Shown piece by piece: positions 31,186-40,363 of a DNA stretch of 59,620 bases (the stretch's first letter is position 1; the number at the start of each line of letters is the position of its first letter). Both the position numbers and the translations under genes were made by a program. Below the pieces are notes generated by a model. It saw only the letters and a list, made by a program, of their open reading frames with translations, had not been told where the DNA came from and searched no databases. The DNA lies in NCBI GenBank assembly GCA_028280325.1, contig JANQLZ010000060.1:1-59620 (forward strand). The letters run 5' to 3'. This DNA is from Bacillota bacterium (lineage in GTDB: Bacteria > Bacillota > UBA994 > PWPR01).

Positions 31186-31269
31186 GCTATCTAATGTAAA
31201 TAAAGATAATATATTTTATGTAATAATACGCTGCCGATAAGATGACAGTCAGGGCCAGGGGGTACTTTC

Positions 31270-31300
31270 CAATAATATTAAAGCCCGGATCGACCGGGCT
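31270..31300 (-). terminator. Rho-independent terminator of rpsU
   Basis: Minus strand AGCCCGG and CCGGGCT (7-bp stem, 5-base loop) followed by TTAATATTATT, 14 bases after the rpsU stop. Confidence 0.8.
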
Positions 31301-31314
31301 ATAATACTTATTAT

Positions 31315-31500
31315 TTAATACGATTTGCGAGTGTTTTTGCGACGTGCCGCTTCGGCTTTCTTTTTGCGCTTAACACTAGGTTTTTCGTAATGCTCTCTTC
31401 TGCGCACTTCTTTAAGAATACCAGCCTTACGGCATTCCCGGTTAAATCGGCGCAGAGCCTGGTCCAAACTTTCGTTTTTACCGACCTTAACTTCTGCCAT
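31315..31500 (-). CDS. rpsU: 30S ribosomal protein S21
   Basis: 61-residue basic ribosomal protein at the mRNA exit of the 30S subunit. The sequence [20 protein letters not shown] and the Lys/Arg-rich C-terminus are characteristic. ATG at 31500 with a G-rich SD. Position between hinT and yqfC follows the usual Bacillota order, although the yqeY gene often found here is absent. Confidence 0.96.
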   Translation of the reverse strand: MAEVKVGKNESLDQALRRFNRECRKAGILKEVRRREHYEKPSVKRKKKAEAARRKNTRKSY

Positions 31501-31601
31501 CTGCCTTAACCCCCCTCCCGGAAATAGCCATGGGATAACCCCAATCTATTATATATACATCCTGTGAAGCTGTCAAACTAATTTTTGCTTTATCCTGGAG
31601 G

Positions 31602-31931
31602 CTAGTCAAATTTACGTCCCCCTAATAAGTGAAAATGCAAATGATCAACGGTCTGTCCACAGCTCTTGCCGATATTGGTTATAACCCGGTATTCATTTAA
31701 TGGACAGCGGTCTTTTGCTATTTGAGATATTCTATGCATAATCCGCCCTAATAACGGAATATCATCTGATTTAACTGATCCCAGAGAAGAGATATGCCGC
31801 TTAGGAATTATCAGGATATGTACAGGAGCTGCAGGATTTATATCCTTGAACGCTAAAATCTCGTCATCTGAATAAACTACATCAGCTGGCAATTCTCCTG
31901 CTACTATTCTGCAAAATATACATTCGGACAC
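31602..31931 (-). CDS. hinT: HIT-family nucleotide hydrolase (HinT-like)
   Basis: 109-residue purine nucleoside phosphoramidase-type HIT protein. It has CIFCRIVAGELPADVVYSD at the N-terminus, DINPAAPVHILIIPKRHI, and the catalytic triad HLHFHLLGG at the C-terminus. GTG at 31931 follows GAGGAGGGG with good spacing; earlier in-frame starts overlap that SD. It lies between rpsU and mtaB. Confidence 0.93.
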   Translation of the reverse strand: MSECIFCRIVAGELPADVVYSDDEILAFKDINPAAPVHILIIPKRHISSLGSVKSDDIPLLGRIMHRISQIAKDRCPLNEYRVITNIGKSCGQTVDHLHFHLLGGRKFD

Positions 31932-31966
31932 CAGTAACCCCTCCTCTCGCAGCAACATCTTAAGTA

Positions 31967-33277
31967 TTATACCACATTCCCCAAAACACAGTAAGTGCTA
32001 CTCTTAATTATTTGTACTTTTACCCAACTGTTTTTTGCCAACTTTGCTCCCTGAACACAGACCTTAACATAATTCCCGGCATGACCTTCACACAGCAGCT
32101 TATCATCACATTTTTCAATGAGTATTTGATAGGTCTTTCCTATCATCGATTGGTAATAAGAGTTCTTCATCTCTTCTGCTACAGCGTGCATTTGATCACT
32201 TCTGTCCCTGGCTATACTCCCAGATACCTGCAGCGGCATTTGAGCAGCTTTTGTACCCGGTCTGGGAGAATATCTGAAGACATGCATATTTGAGAACTGG
32301 ACTTGCCTGACAAAGCTGAGGGTATTTGCAAAATCAGATTCAGTTTCGCCCGGGAAACCGACCATTAAATCTGTTGTCAGAGCTATCTCAGGAATTGAAG
32401 CTCTGACTTTGTTAATCAGTGCTAAATAGTCAGCAGTGGTGTATTTTCTGTTCATGGCTTTAAGCAGTTTGTCATTGCCCCCCTGCAAAGGCAGATGCAA
32501 ATGGGGTGCTATTCTATCATTATTAGCAATTAAGCTGATTAATTCGTCTGTCACATCATTTGGTTCAACGGAAGATAATCTCAGGCGCTTTACAGAGGTG
32601 TTACCCAGTACCAGCTTTACTAATCCTGACAGGCTGCTCTTAACGGCAAAATCGCGCCCATAAGCGCCTAAATGAATCCCGGTCAAGACAATCTCCTGAT
32701 AGCCTTTATCTATTAAGTACTTGATCTCTTTTAATACATTCTCCGGCTTTCTGCTGCGTTCCGGGCCCCGCATGTATGGGATTAAACAGAATGAACAGAA
32801 CTGCTCACAGCCATCCTGCACTTTGACTTCAGCTCTCACTCGATCTCCGATAGAATAACCTGGCATTTCATCAAATTGGGTAACCCCTGAGAAGTCTGTA
32901 ATTAAACTGGCTTCCTCTTTTTTCAGTTTCCCTTCCACCCACTTATCAACTATCTCTGCAACCATGCTTTTATGCTCACTGCCTAAAAACACATCGACCT
33001 CATCCTTTAGAGCCGCTCTGGCCTCTGGAAGTTGGGACATGCAGCCGATGATTATAACTAAAGCATCAGGGCTTTTGCGTTTCGCCTGCCGGATCAACTG
33101 TCGAGATTTCCGGGCTGCCTGCATGGTAACAGCACAGGTATTGATGATGATGACATCGGCCAGCGCTGCTGTCACCAGTCGGTACCCCTGATCACGAAAA
33201 TAGTTGGAAAGATTATGGCTTTCATATTGATTAACCTTGCAGCCCAGGGTCAGGATTTTTATGTTACATCTTTTCAT
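31967..33277 (-). CDS. mtaB: tRNA (N6-threonylcarbamoyladenosine37-C2)-methylthiotransferase MtaB
   Basis: Radical-SAM enzyme converting t6A37 to ms2t6A37 in tRNA. The N-terminal MTTase domain has LGCKVNQYES, NTCAVT and GCMSQ (cysteines for one Fe-S cluster). The radical SAM domain has CEQFCSFCLIPYMRG; the C-terminal part is a short TRAM-like region. 436 residues. The LGCKVNQYE form identifies MtaB (YqeV) instead of MiaB. Start overlaps the rsmE end by 14 bases. Confidence 0.95.
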   Translation of the reverse strand: MKRCNIKILTLGCKVNQYESHNLSNYFRDQGYRLVTAALADVIIINTCAVTMQAARKSRQLIRQAKRKSPDALVIIIGCMSQLPEARAALKDEVDVFLGSEHKSMVAEIVDKWVEGKLKKEEASLITDFSGVTQFDEMPGYSIGDRVRAEVKVQDGCEQFCSFCLIPYMRGPERSRKPENVLKEIKYLIDKGYQEIVLTGIHLGAYGRDFAVKSSLSGLVKLVLGNTSVKRLRLSSVEPNDVTDELISLIANNDRIAPHLHLPLQGGNDKLLKAMNRKYTTADYLALINKVRASIPEIALTTDLMVGFPGETESDFANTLSFVRQVQFSNMHVFRYSPRPGTKAAQMPLQVSGSIARDRSDQMHAVAEEMKNSYYQSMIGKTYQILIEKCDDKLLCEGHAGNYVKVCVQGAKLAKNSWVKVQIIKSSTYCVLGNVV

Positions 33278-34019
33278 TGCTGATCCCCCTCAAATCGCCA
33301 CTACAATATAAAAGTATTGAAATAACGGCTATCGCTGCGGTTTCTGTACGTAAAATCCTGGGTCCTAAGCTAATGCTCCTGGAGCCACATGATTTTAAGC
33401 AGTCTGCTTCAGATTGGGTCAGCCCGCCCTCAGGACCAACGATGACTGCCACTTTTTTAATTGATTTTAAATTAAGGTCATAAAGGGTCTGTTTATCTTC
33501 ACCTTCATATAATAAAATAACTTCATCATAATCAGCAAGACTTTCAATCATTTGCCCAAAACTTTGGACCTCCCGAACAATGGGTACAGTTTGCCGCAGC
33601 GACTGGCAGGCAGCCGAGTAGGCAATCTTCTGCCAGCGTCTCTGCTTTTTCACAGCTTTCTGCTGATTTAGATTAACCACAGATCGCTGCATAATAACCG
33701 GGATAAAACTGCTGGCACCGATCTCAGTACACCTCATTATGACCTGTTCCATTTTATCCCCTTTGGGAAGTCCCTGAAATACTGATATCTGCAATTGCGG
33801 CTCTCTCCTGATGTTCTGATGTTCTCTAATAATTAATATCAGTTGTTTACCGGTATCTTCGAAAATCTCAGCCGTAAACTCCCTTTTCCGACCATCAACT
33901 ATTTGCACCAGGCTATTCTTTCTCATCCTCAGGACGTTTTTCAGGTGATGGCTGTCTTCAACATTCAAAGCAAACTGATTACCGACATCCAGCTCTTTGT
34001 CTACAAAAATCCTGGCCAT
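33264..34019 (-). CDS. rsmE: 16S rRNA (uracil(1498)-N3)-methyltransferase RsmE
   Basis: SPOUT-class methyltransferase of 251 residues. The N-terminal PUA-like domain contains HHLKNVLRMRKNS; the knotted domain has GDKMEQVIMRCTEIGA, VIVGPEGGLTQSEAD and SLGPRILRTETAAI. It directly follows prmA with a one-base spacing, a standard pairing in Bacillota. Confidence 0.95.
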   Translation of the reverse strand: MARIFVDKELDVGNQFALNVEDSHHLKNVLRMRKNSLVQIVDGRKREFTAEIFEDTGKQLILIIREHQNIRREPQLQISVFQGLPKGDKMEQVIMRCTEIGASSFIPVIMQRSVVNLNQQKAVKKQRRWQKIAYSAACQSLRQTVPIVREVQSFGQMIESLADYDEVILLYEGEDKQTLYDLNLKSIKKVAVIVGPEGGLTQSEADCLKSCGSRSISLGPRILRTETAAIAVISILLYCSGDLRGISNEKM

Positions 34020-34961
34020 TTACAATACCTTCTGAGCAGTCAGGGCCACCCAGTCACCCTTTTCTAATCTGTCGATAATGACATACTTATGGCCGATTAA
34101 GGTCTGTTGCATTTCATACTCATAGCTCTTAATAATCCCGGCGCAGATCAACAGACCGTCGGGCAGGGTTAAAGCAGCAGCCTGGGGTATCAGACGCTTT
34201 AAAACCGGAGCAGTGATATTCGCTGCGATAATATCAGCTGAGGTACTTATGCCCTGTAACAGGTCATTTTTGACTACAGTTATTTCATCGTTCGGGATAT
34301 TATTAATTTTAATATTACTCTCAGCCATAGCCACAGCCTGGTCGTCATTATCAATGGCGACAACTGAACCTGCCCCTAACAAATGAGCGGCAATAGATAG
34401 AATACCAGAACCACAACCGACATCAATAACCCGGCAGCCGTTCAATATATTTTTTTCCAGCATGATCAGAGCCTGTTGGGTTGTAATATGAGAGCCTGTA
34501 CCAAAGGCTAAACCCGGATCGATATTTATAATTGTTTTCTGGCCGTCGCTGTCAAGCTCTTCCCATACCGGTCGTACTATAATATTACTACCTACATGTA
34601 CAGGTTTAAAAAATTTTTTCCAATTGTCCTTCCAGTCCTTTTCATCTACAATCTTATACGATAAAAGCCCCTTGCCGATGTCAATGCTGTAACTCTGCAA
34701 TAGCTCAATTTCTGCTTTAATTTCTTCGATTACGGCCAGGATGTCTTCTTCTAAAGGCAGGTAGGCTACAATCTTTACCTCTTCCGGCTGTTCAGTTTCA
34801 GATACATCTAAGTAATCCCAGCTTATCTCAGCAGGTGGGCTGATAGCTGAAGTTAAATCCTCATAGACTAGCCCATTAACTTTATTGCGGTACAGGATCT
34901 CTCCGACCGCATCAGCAGAGCTGTATTTAGTGAGAATTTTAATCTCCATCCACTGAGTCAT
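34020..34961 (-). CDS. prmA: Ribosomal protein L11 methyltransferase PrmA
   Basis: SAM-dependent trimethylation of ribosomal protein L11. The N-terminal substrate-recognition domain begins WMEIKILTKYSSADAVGEIL; the Rossmann domain has DPGLAFGTGSHITT, VIDVGCGSGILSIAA, DNDDQAV and ANITAPVL. 313 residues from ATG 34961. The SD AAGGTG overlaps the stop codon of the 32-codon small ORF just upstream. Confidence 0.94.
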   Translation of the reverse strand: MTQWMEIKILTKYSSADAVGEILYRNKVNGLVYEDLTSAISPPAEISWDYLDVSETEQPEEVKIVAYLPLEEDILAVIEEIKAEIELLQSYSIDIGKGLLSYKIVDEKDWKDNWKKFFKPVHVGSNIIVRPVWEELDSDGQKTIINIDPGLAFGTGSHITTQQALIMLEKNILNGCRVIDVGCGSGILSIAAHLLGAGSVVAIDNDDQAVAMAESNIKINNIPNDEITVVKNDLLQGISTSADIIAANITAPVLKRLIPQAAALTLPDGLLICAGIIKSYEYEMQQTLIGHKYVIIDRLEKGDWVALTAQKVL

Positions 34962-34966
34962 CCCTA

Positions 34967-35065
34967 TCACCTTCCCCAATTTACAAAATCATTCCAAACA
35001 ACACAACTCCAGGCACGCCATTCATTAGTGCCATTAATTACATAGTAAAAATCTTTCTTGCTCAC
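34967..35065 (-). CDS. Small aromatic-rich ORF (32 aa) preceding prmA
   Basis: GTG start at 35065, 7 bases after AAAAAGG, encodes a 32-residue peptide with four Trp, two Tyr and three Phe/Tyr-flanked positions (KKDFYYVINGTNEWRAW, VVWNDFVNWGR). The TGA lies within the prmA SD, 5 bases from the prmA ATG. This looks like a translationally coupled leader peptide or microprotein. I do not recognise the sequence, and a chance frame of this size cannot be excluded. Confidence 0.4.
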   Translation of the reverse strand: MSKKDFYYVINGTNEWRAWSCVVWNDFVNWGR

Positions 35066-35111
35066 TTTACATACCTTTTTTAGGTAGTGATAAATTGAGC
35101 TTAGAGCAAAA

Positions 35112-35158
35112 TACCATAAACAAAGGGGGTGACCAAAATAGCTTTTGAGCTCCCCCCA
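35112..35158 (-). terminator. Hairpin between dnaJ and prmA
   Basis: On the minus strand GGGGGG...CCCCC, with an inner AGCT/AGCT pairing, is followed by TTTGTTTATGG, 19 bases after the dnaJ stop. It may attenuate or end the heat-shock transcript before prmA. Confidence 0.5.
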
Positions 35159-35176
35159 GGTAGTTTGAAATGTAGT

Positions 35177-36286
35177 TTAAAACATGTCTTTGATTTTGTC
35201 CCAGATAGATTTATCTGGGGGATTGACTTCTTCACCACTGGCTTTGGCAAAATCAGTCAATGCCTTTATCTGCTCATTATTAAGTCTTTTAGGGACAGTA
35301 ACCTGAACCGTAACATAAAAATTACCTCGGTCCCCTCTTCGGCGATAGGGAACACCTTTATTATCAATTCTAAATGTACTGCCGGTCTGCGTACCTGAAG
35401 GAATTTTCAGTTTAACTAAGCCATCCAGGGTTTCCACCGGTATCTCTGCGCCCAGGGTAGCCTGCACGAAAGATATATTTTTCTTAATATACAGGTTCTC
35501 ATTACGACGCTCAATGGTTGTATGGGGTCTTACCCTGATGAAAACATATAAATCTCCATAAGGACCACCACGCTCCCCAGCCTCGCCTTTGCCAGCAACC
35601 CTCAACCGGGTGCCGTTATCCACCCCGGCGGGGATATTCAGGTTGATGCGGCGTTTCTTGGACACCTTTCCTGAGCCACGACAATCACTGCAATGTTTGT
35701 CAACAATTTTACCTGTTCCTCCGCATCTGCGGCAGGTCGTCACATTGACAAATTGACCAAATGGAGTTTGCTGAGCTCTCCGCACTTGTCCACTACCTTT
35801 ACACTCTGAACAAGTATGCACCTTGCTGCCCGGCTCAGCCCCAGAGCCTCCACATTTGTCACAAGCCTCATGGCGTCGAATAACAATCTCTTTTTCGGTA
35901 CCAAAGACAGCTTCTTCCAAAGTTATGGTCAAATCATAACGCAAATCAGCACCGGGTTGAGGGCCTGTTCTGGTAGAACGTCCCCCAAACCCGCCATTAA
36001 ACATCATGTCAAATATATCTTCAAAGCCACCGAACCCACTAAAGTCAGGCCCACCCTGCTGATTAACTCCGGCATGCCCAAACTGATCGTACTTTTGCCT
36101 TTTTTCAGGATCACTTAGCACCCGGTAGGCTTCGGTAATTTCTTTGAACTTCTCCTCTGCTTTAGGGTCATCACTGACATCGGGATGATGTGTTCGAGCT
36201 AGTTTACGATAAGCTCGTTTAAGATCGTCTTCCGAAGCATCACGAGTAACACCTAAGGTTTCATAATAATCTCTTCTCTCGGCCAT
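35177..36286 (-). CDS. dnaJ: Chaperone DnaJ
   Basis: Hsp40 co-chaperone of DnaK. It has a J domain with [11 protein letters not shown] (HPD motif), a Gly/Phe-rich linker, and four CxxCxGxG zinc repeats ([32 protein letters not shown]), then C-terminal beta domains. 369 residues from ATG 36286, which has GGGGTG 6 bases upstream. Last gene of the hrcA-led heat-shock operon core. Confidence 0.97.
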   Translation of the reverse strand: MAERRDYYETLGVTRDASEDDLKRAYRKLARTHHPDVSDDPKAEEKFKEITEAYRVLSDPEKRQKYDQFGHAGVNQQGGPDFSGFGGFEDIFDMMFNGGFGGRSTRTGPQPGADLRYDLTITLEEAVFGTEKEIVIRRHEACDKCGGSGAEPGSKVHTCSECKGSGQVRRAQQTPFGQFVNVTTCRRCGGTGKIVDKHCSDCRGSGKVSKKRRINLNIPAGVDNGTRLRVAGKGEAGERGGPYGDLYVFIRVRPHTTIERRNENLYIKKNISFVQATLGAEIPVETLDGLVKLKIPSGTQTGSTFRIDNKGVPYRRRGDRGNFYVTVQVTVPKRLNNEQIKALTDFAKASGEEVNPPDKSIWDKIKDMF

Positions 36287-36354
36287 AATATCACCCCATA
36301 AACAGCCCCACAATTAAACACAGTATCTTTTCTGTTGCTACAGCCACCAGGCAT

Positions 36355-38193
36355 TTACTTGGGATCTTCTTCGGGGTCTACTTCCTCGTACTCCGCATCA
36401 AAAGCCCCATCATCAGCATTATCCGGATCCTGGGCCTGGCCAGCTTCCTGCTGGGCCTGTTGAGCCTGTTGATACAGGATTGTTGATAACTCATTAACAT
36501 GTTTAGTTACTGTTTCTAATTCAGTATCAATAGCTGTAACATCATCACCATCTTTGACTGCTTTTAATGCTTCAACAGCTTTCTTAACTTCCTCAGCCTT
36601 AGCACTGTCAATTTTGTCACCCAGTTCAGTAAGCATTTTTTCCGTACTGTAAACCATTGAATCAGCCTGATTACGTTTTTCAATCAATTCCTTTTGCTTT
36701 TTATCTTCTTCAGCATGCTGTTCGGCTTCTTTTACCATTCGCTCAACCTCTTCTTCGCTTAAGCCGCTGGAGGATGTGATGGTTATGGCCTGTTCCTTAC
36801 CGGTTCCCAGATCTTTGGCATTGACGTTGACAATGCCATTGGAGTCGATACTGAACTTAACCTCAATCTGAGGAATACCGCGCGGCGCTGGAGGTATGCC
36901 TGTCAAATTGAACCGGCCTAAGGTTTTGTTCTGGCTGGCAATAGTCCTTTCTCCCTGAATTACATGAATACCGACCTGAGTTTGATTATCAGCAGCGGTT
37001 GAGAAGATCTGGCTGGCTGATGTTGGAATAGCGGTATTTCTCTCAATCAGTCTGGTTGCTACTCCGCCCAGAGTTTCTATTCCCAAAGACAACGGGGTGA
37101 CATCTATCAGTACTATGTCTTTAATATCCCCGGATAAAACACCTGCCTGAATCGCCGCACCTAAAGCAACTACCTCATCAGGGTTTATACCTTTATAAGG
37201 ATCCTTATTGGTAATACTTTTCACAGCCTGCTGTACAGCAGGGATACGGGTCGATCCGCCAACTAATATTATTTTATCTACCTGATCTGGCGTTAAACTG
37301 GCATCCTTAAGGGCCTGACGGATCGGGCCCATTGTTTTCTTAACTAAATGAGCTGTCAACTCATCGAATTTGGCTCTGGTCAAGGTAATGTCCAAATGCT
37401 TGGGTCCGGAAGCATCCGCTGTGACATAGGGCAGATTAATATTAACTTTTGCCACAGTGCTGAGTTCTTTTTTGGCATTTTCTGCAGCATCTTTTAATCT
37501 CTGCATGGCCATTCGATCCTTTAACAAATCTACACCCTGATCTCTCTTGAACTCACTGGCCAGGTAATCCATCACAACTTTGTCAAAATCATCGCCACCT
37601 AAATGGGTGTCTCCATTTGTTGACAATACCTCAAAAACCCCTTCGCCTATTTCCAGAATAGAGACATCAAAGGTTCCACCACCCAAGTCGTAGACTAAGA
37701 TCTTTTGAGATCCTTCGTTGTCCAGTCCATAGGCTAAGGAGGCCGCTGTTGGCTCATTAACTATTCTTAAAACCTCTAAGCCGGCAATTTTTCCGGCATC
37801 TTTAGTGGCCTGGCGCTGGCTATCATTAAAATATGCAGGAACCGTTATTACAGCCTGGCTGACATTTTCACCTAAATAGGCCTCAGCATCGGCTTTTAGC
37901 TTTTGCAGCACCATAGCTGATATCTCGGGAGGAGTGTATTCTTTATCTCCCAGTTTAACCTTATAATTTTCACCCATATGGCGTTTAATTGAGGCAACTG
38001 TGTTATCAGGATTACTGACAGCCTGACGTTTGGCAACCTTACCAACCAAGCGCTCACCAGTTTTAGAATATGCTACAACTGATGGTGTTGTTCTATCGCC
38101 TTCGGCATTAGCAATTACCACAGGCTGACCACCTTCCATAATCGCCACACAAGAGTTTGTTGTCCCTAAATCAATACCAATTACTTTTGACAT
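36355..38193 (-). CDS. dnaK: Chaperone DnaK (Hsp70)
   Basis: ATP-dependent Hsp70. N-terminal ATPase begins [15 protein letters not shown] and has [13 protein letters not shown] and [13 protein letters not shown]. The substrate-binding domain follows, with [13 protein letters not shown] at its border, and the lid ends in an acidic Gln/Ala-rich tail ending EEVDPEED. 612 residues. SD AGGAGGT precedes ATG 38193. Fourth gene in the hrcA operon after the chaperonin and grpE. Confidence 0.98.
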   Translation of the reverse strand: MSKVIGIDLGTTNSCVAIMEGGQPVVIANAEGDRTTPSVVAYSKTGERLVGKVAKRQAVSNPDNTVASIKRHMGENYKVKLGDKEYTPPEISAMVLQKLKADAEAYLGENVSQAVITVPAYFNDSQRQATKDAGKIAGLEVLRIVNEPTAASLAYGLDNEGSQKILVYDLGGGTFDVSILEIGEGVFEVLSTNGDTHLGGDDFDKVVMDYLASEFKRDQGVDLLKDRMAMQRLKDAAENAKKELSTVAKVNINLPYVTADASGPKHLDITLTRAKFDELTAHLVKKTMGPIRQALKDASLTPDQVDKIILVGGSTRIPAVQQAVKSITNKDPYKGINPDEVVALGAAIQAGVLSGDIKDIVLIDVTPLSLGIETLGGVATRLIERNTAIPTSASQIFSTAADNQTQVGIHVIQGERTIASQNKTLGRFNLTGIPPAPRGIPQIEVKFSIDSNGIVNVNAKDLGTGKEQAITITSSSGLSEEEVERMVKEAEQHAEEDKKQKELIEKRNQADSMVYSTEKMLTELGDKIDSAKAEEVKKAVEALKAVKDGDDVTAIDTELETVTKHVNELSTILYQQAQQAQQEAGQAQDPDNADDGAFDAEYEEVDPEEDPK

Positions 38194-38204
38194 CTATTTA
38201 CCTC

Positions 38205-38774
38205 CTAATTGCTTGAAACTTTAACTTTTGCAGCACGCAATAATTTATTTTTAAACCGGTATCCCGGTTCGAACACCTGTAGAACTGTATTATCATGAGT
38301 TTCTGAACATTGTTCCTGCATCAGCGCTTCATGAAAATGAGGATCAAAAGGCTGACCTTCACAGTCAATTTTCTCCAGTCCTTCTGCCTGTAATATATCC
38401 AGCAATTGCCGATAGATCATAACGACCCCTTCTGACACCGACGGATCAGCTATACAGCTCAGAGCTCGTTCAAAGTTATCAATTACCGGTAGCAGCCTGC
38501 CGATTAGCCTGGCATTAGCCTGTATGATAATATCTCTTCTTTCCCGATCTGATCTCTGCTTCAGATTGGTATAATCTGCAATAGACCGTAGACATTGATT
38601 TTTTAAACTCTCATTTTCAGCCATGACCTTTTCCAGCCGGTCTTCCAAGGAAAGCTGTTCCACTTTTTCCTCAATTGATTCTGGATTTGCTTCTGTTCCC
38701 GGCTCATTGACAGCAGCATTCTGTTCAACATCTTTTTTTTCACAATCAGTGTTAGTTTTTTTTTCTTTCATCAC
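38205..38774 (-). CDS. grpE: Nucleotide exchange factor GrpE
   Basis: 189-residue exchange factor for DnaK. A long N-terminal coiled coil (about residues 30-90, EKVEQLSLEDRLEKVMAE) precedes the conserved DYTNLKQRSDRER, LLPVIDNFERAL, and the C-terminal FDPHFHEALM and VFEPGYRFKNKLLRAAKV beta domain. It lies between the chaperonin and dnaK with short spacers. Confidence 0.96.
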   Translation of the reverse strand: MMKEKKTNTDCEKKDVEQNAAVNEPGTEANPESIEEKVEQLSLEDRLEKVMAENESLKNQCLRSIADYTNLKQRSDRERRDIIIQANARLIGRLLPVIDNFERALSCIADPSVSEGVVMIYRQLLDILQAEGLEKIDCEGQPFDPHFHEALMQEQCSETHDNTVLQVFEPGYRFKNKLLRAAKVKVSSN

Positions 38775-38783
38775 TTTACCTAC

Positions 38784-40352
38784 CTAAACCTGAAGATTGG
38801 GGTCAACATTCCCCTTTTCTCTGTTACCCTTCATTCTGATTATCGTATCTATTCTTAAAATAGCTTCAGCAATTTCGCCTGCAGCTCTAATAGCGTGATA
38901 TTTCACTAAAAGCGGATCCAATACCCCCTTATCTGTCATATCCACAATCTCTCCGCTATCACAGTCCAGAGCTAAATCTTCATTGCCTTCATCTATCTGA
39001 GAAGCAATTATATCTTCCATCTTTTCTAATGGATTATATCCGGCATTGAGAATAATCTGAAACACCGGCTTGCGAATTGCCCTGCTGACACAATCAACGC
39101 CATATGCGGCCATGCCTTTGACTGTCTCTCTTAAAGACTCAACAGAGCGCGATATGGCCAGCTCAACTGACCCGCCGCCAGCAACATAGCCCCCTCTGAT
39201 GGCAGCCTGGACAGCCGAGGCGGCATCTTTGGCAATGCGCTCCCGCTCATCTACTACCTCTGAAGTCGCCGCTCCCACCAGCACTGTAGCCATGGGTTTG
39301 CCCTGGCCTTGAACTACTCGAATTTTCTTTAATTTCTCATCCTCAAAAACACAGCTGGCTGAACCTAAAACTAATTTCAATTCTTCAACCTGCTTGTTAA
39401 GGCCAGTTCGTTTTATCAGGCGGGCTCCAGTGTGTTCAGCAGCCACCCTTAAATCGCGGCTGGCTACCCTGGTACAAACTATAACCCCTGAGTCTGTCAA
39501 CAGTTCTTCAGCGTAATTATCGATACCTCTGTCAATAAATATGACATTGACCCCCAGCTCAACAACTTTATGTAGGTTGTCAATGAATCTATTTTTCAGC
39601 TCCATAAAACGTTTAAAACCTGTTTCCGTAGCTAAGGCCTCTTCCTCCAACTCCTCTGGCTTTAACTCATCATCAATAATTAAAATCCTGGCCTGCTCAA
39701 TCCGCTGCGGCATCTGCCTGCTCAATCTTTTTTTATCCAGTAATACGCCACTGAAAACTTCATTTTCAGCTCCCTCTTCCGCAATGACAGAATCGGCTAA
39801 CTTAAATGACTCATCACTAAACTTTTCTGATCCAATCATTTTTGCTGCTTTTACTATTAACTGAGCTATATCCCGATGCTCGCGGCCGGCGATATAGGCT
39901 ATGCGCTGCAAGGCAGGGTCTTCCAGTCCGTTGACAGCCTGTACTTTTTGCTTTAAGGCGGTCAAAGCATGGTTTATACCGATGTTGATACCTTCAATCA
40001 CTCGGGCCACGGGTACACCCTTAGCTACCTGGTCGACTCCTTCACTGACTAAAGCCCCGGCCATAACTGTCGCAGTAGTGGTGCCGTCACCGATCTCTTC
40101 CTGTTGGGCTTTGGCAATCTTGATTAACATTCTGGCCGCCGGGTGGGTTACATCCATTTTTTCTAAAATAGTGACCCCAGCATTAGTGATGACCACATCA
40201 CCCATACTGTCAACCAGCATTGTATCTAAACCTTTGGGGCCTATTGTTCCTTCAACTGCAGCAGCCACAGCCTTTATGGCGCGGGCATTGGTCATTAATG
40301 CAGCCAGTTTTTCATCAATTTCAGAGGTTTTAGCTGTTTGCTTGATAGACAA
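38784..40352 (-). CDS. Archaeal-type (group II/III) chaperonin
   Basis: 522-residue ring chaperonin of the thermosome/CCT lineage, not GroEL. Visible features: VEGTIGPKGLDTMLVDS (34-50), ITNAGVTILEKM, GDGTTT (88-93), the apical domain with a built-in-lid protrusion near 228-260 (IDDELKPEELEEEALATETG), AKDA with the catalytic-type Asp near 376, and AGGGSVE near 391. The built-in lid means no GroES is needed. Chaperonins of this kind placed in the dnaK operon were described in Carboxydothermus hydrogenoformans and a few other Bacillota (group III). Here it lies between hrcA and grpE, with spacers of about 10 bases, under CIRCE control. Confidence 0.95.
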   Translation of the reverse strand: MSIKQTAKTSEIDEKLAALMTNARAIKAVAAAVEGTIGPKGLDTMLVDSMGDVVITNAGVTILEKMDVTHPAARMLIKIAKAQQEEIGDGTTTATVMAGALVSEGVDQVAKGVPVARVIEGINIGINHALTALKQKVQAVNGLEDPALQRIAYIAGREHRDIAQLIVKAAKMIGSEKFSDESFKLADSVIAEEGAENEVFSGVLLDKKRLSRQMPQRIEQARILIIDDELKPEELEEEALATETGFKRFMELKNRFIDNLHKVVELGVNVIFIDRGIDNYAEELLTDSGVIVCTRVASRDLRVAAEHTGARLIKRTGLNKQVEELKLVLGSASCVFEDEKLKKIRVVQGQGKPMATVLVGAATSEVVDERERIAKDAASAVQAAIRGGYVAGGGSVELAISRSVESLRETVKGMAAYGVDCVSRAIRKPVFQIILNAGYNPLEKMEDIIASQIDEGNEDLALDCDSGEIVDMTDKGVLDPLLVKYHAIRAAGEIAEAILRIDTIIRMKGNREKGNVDPNLQV

Positions 40353-40363
40353 TTTAACTCCCC

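Noticed and set aside
35129-35398. Plus-strand frame opposite the dnaJ 3' end
   Set aside because: Antisense to conserved DnaJ codons and the terminator-like hairpin; no family resemblance.
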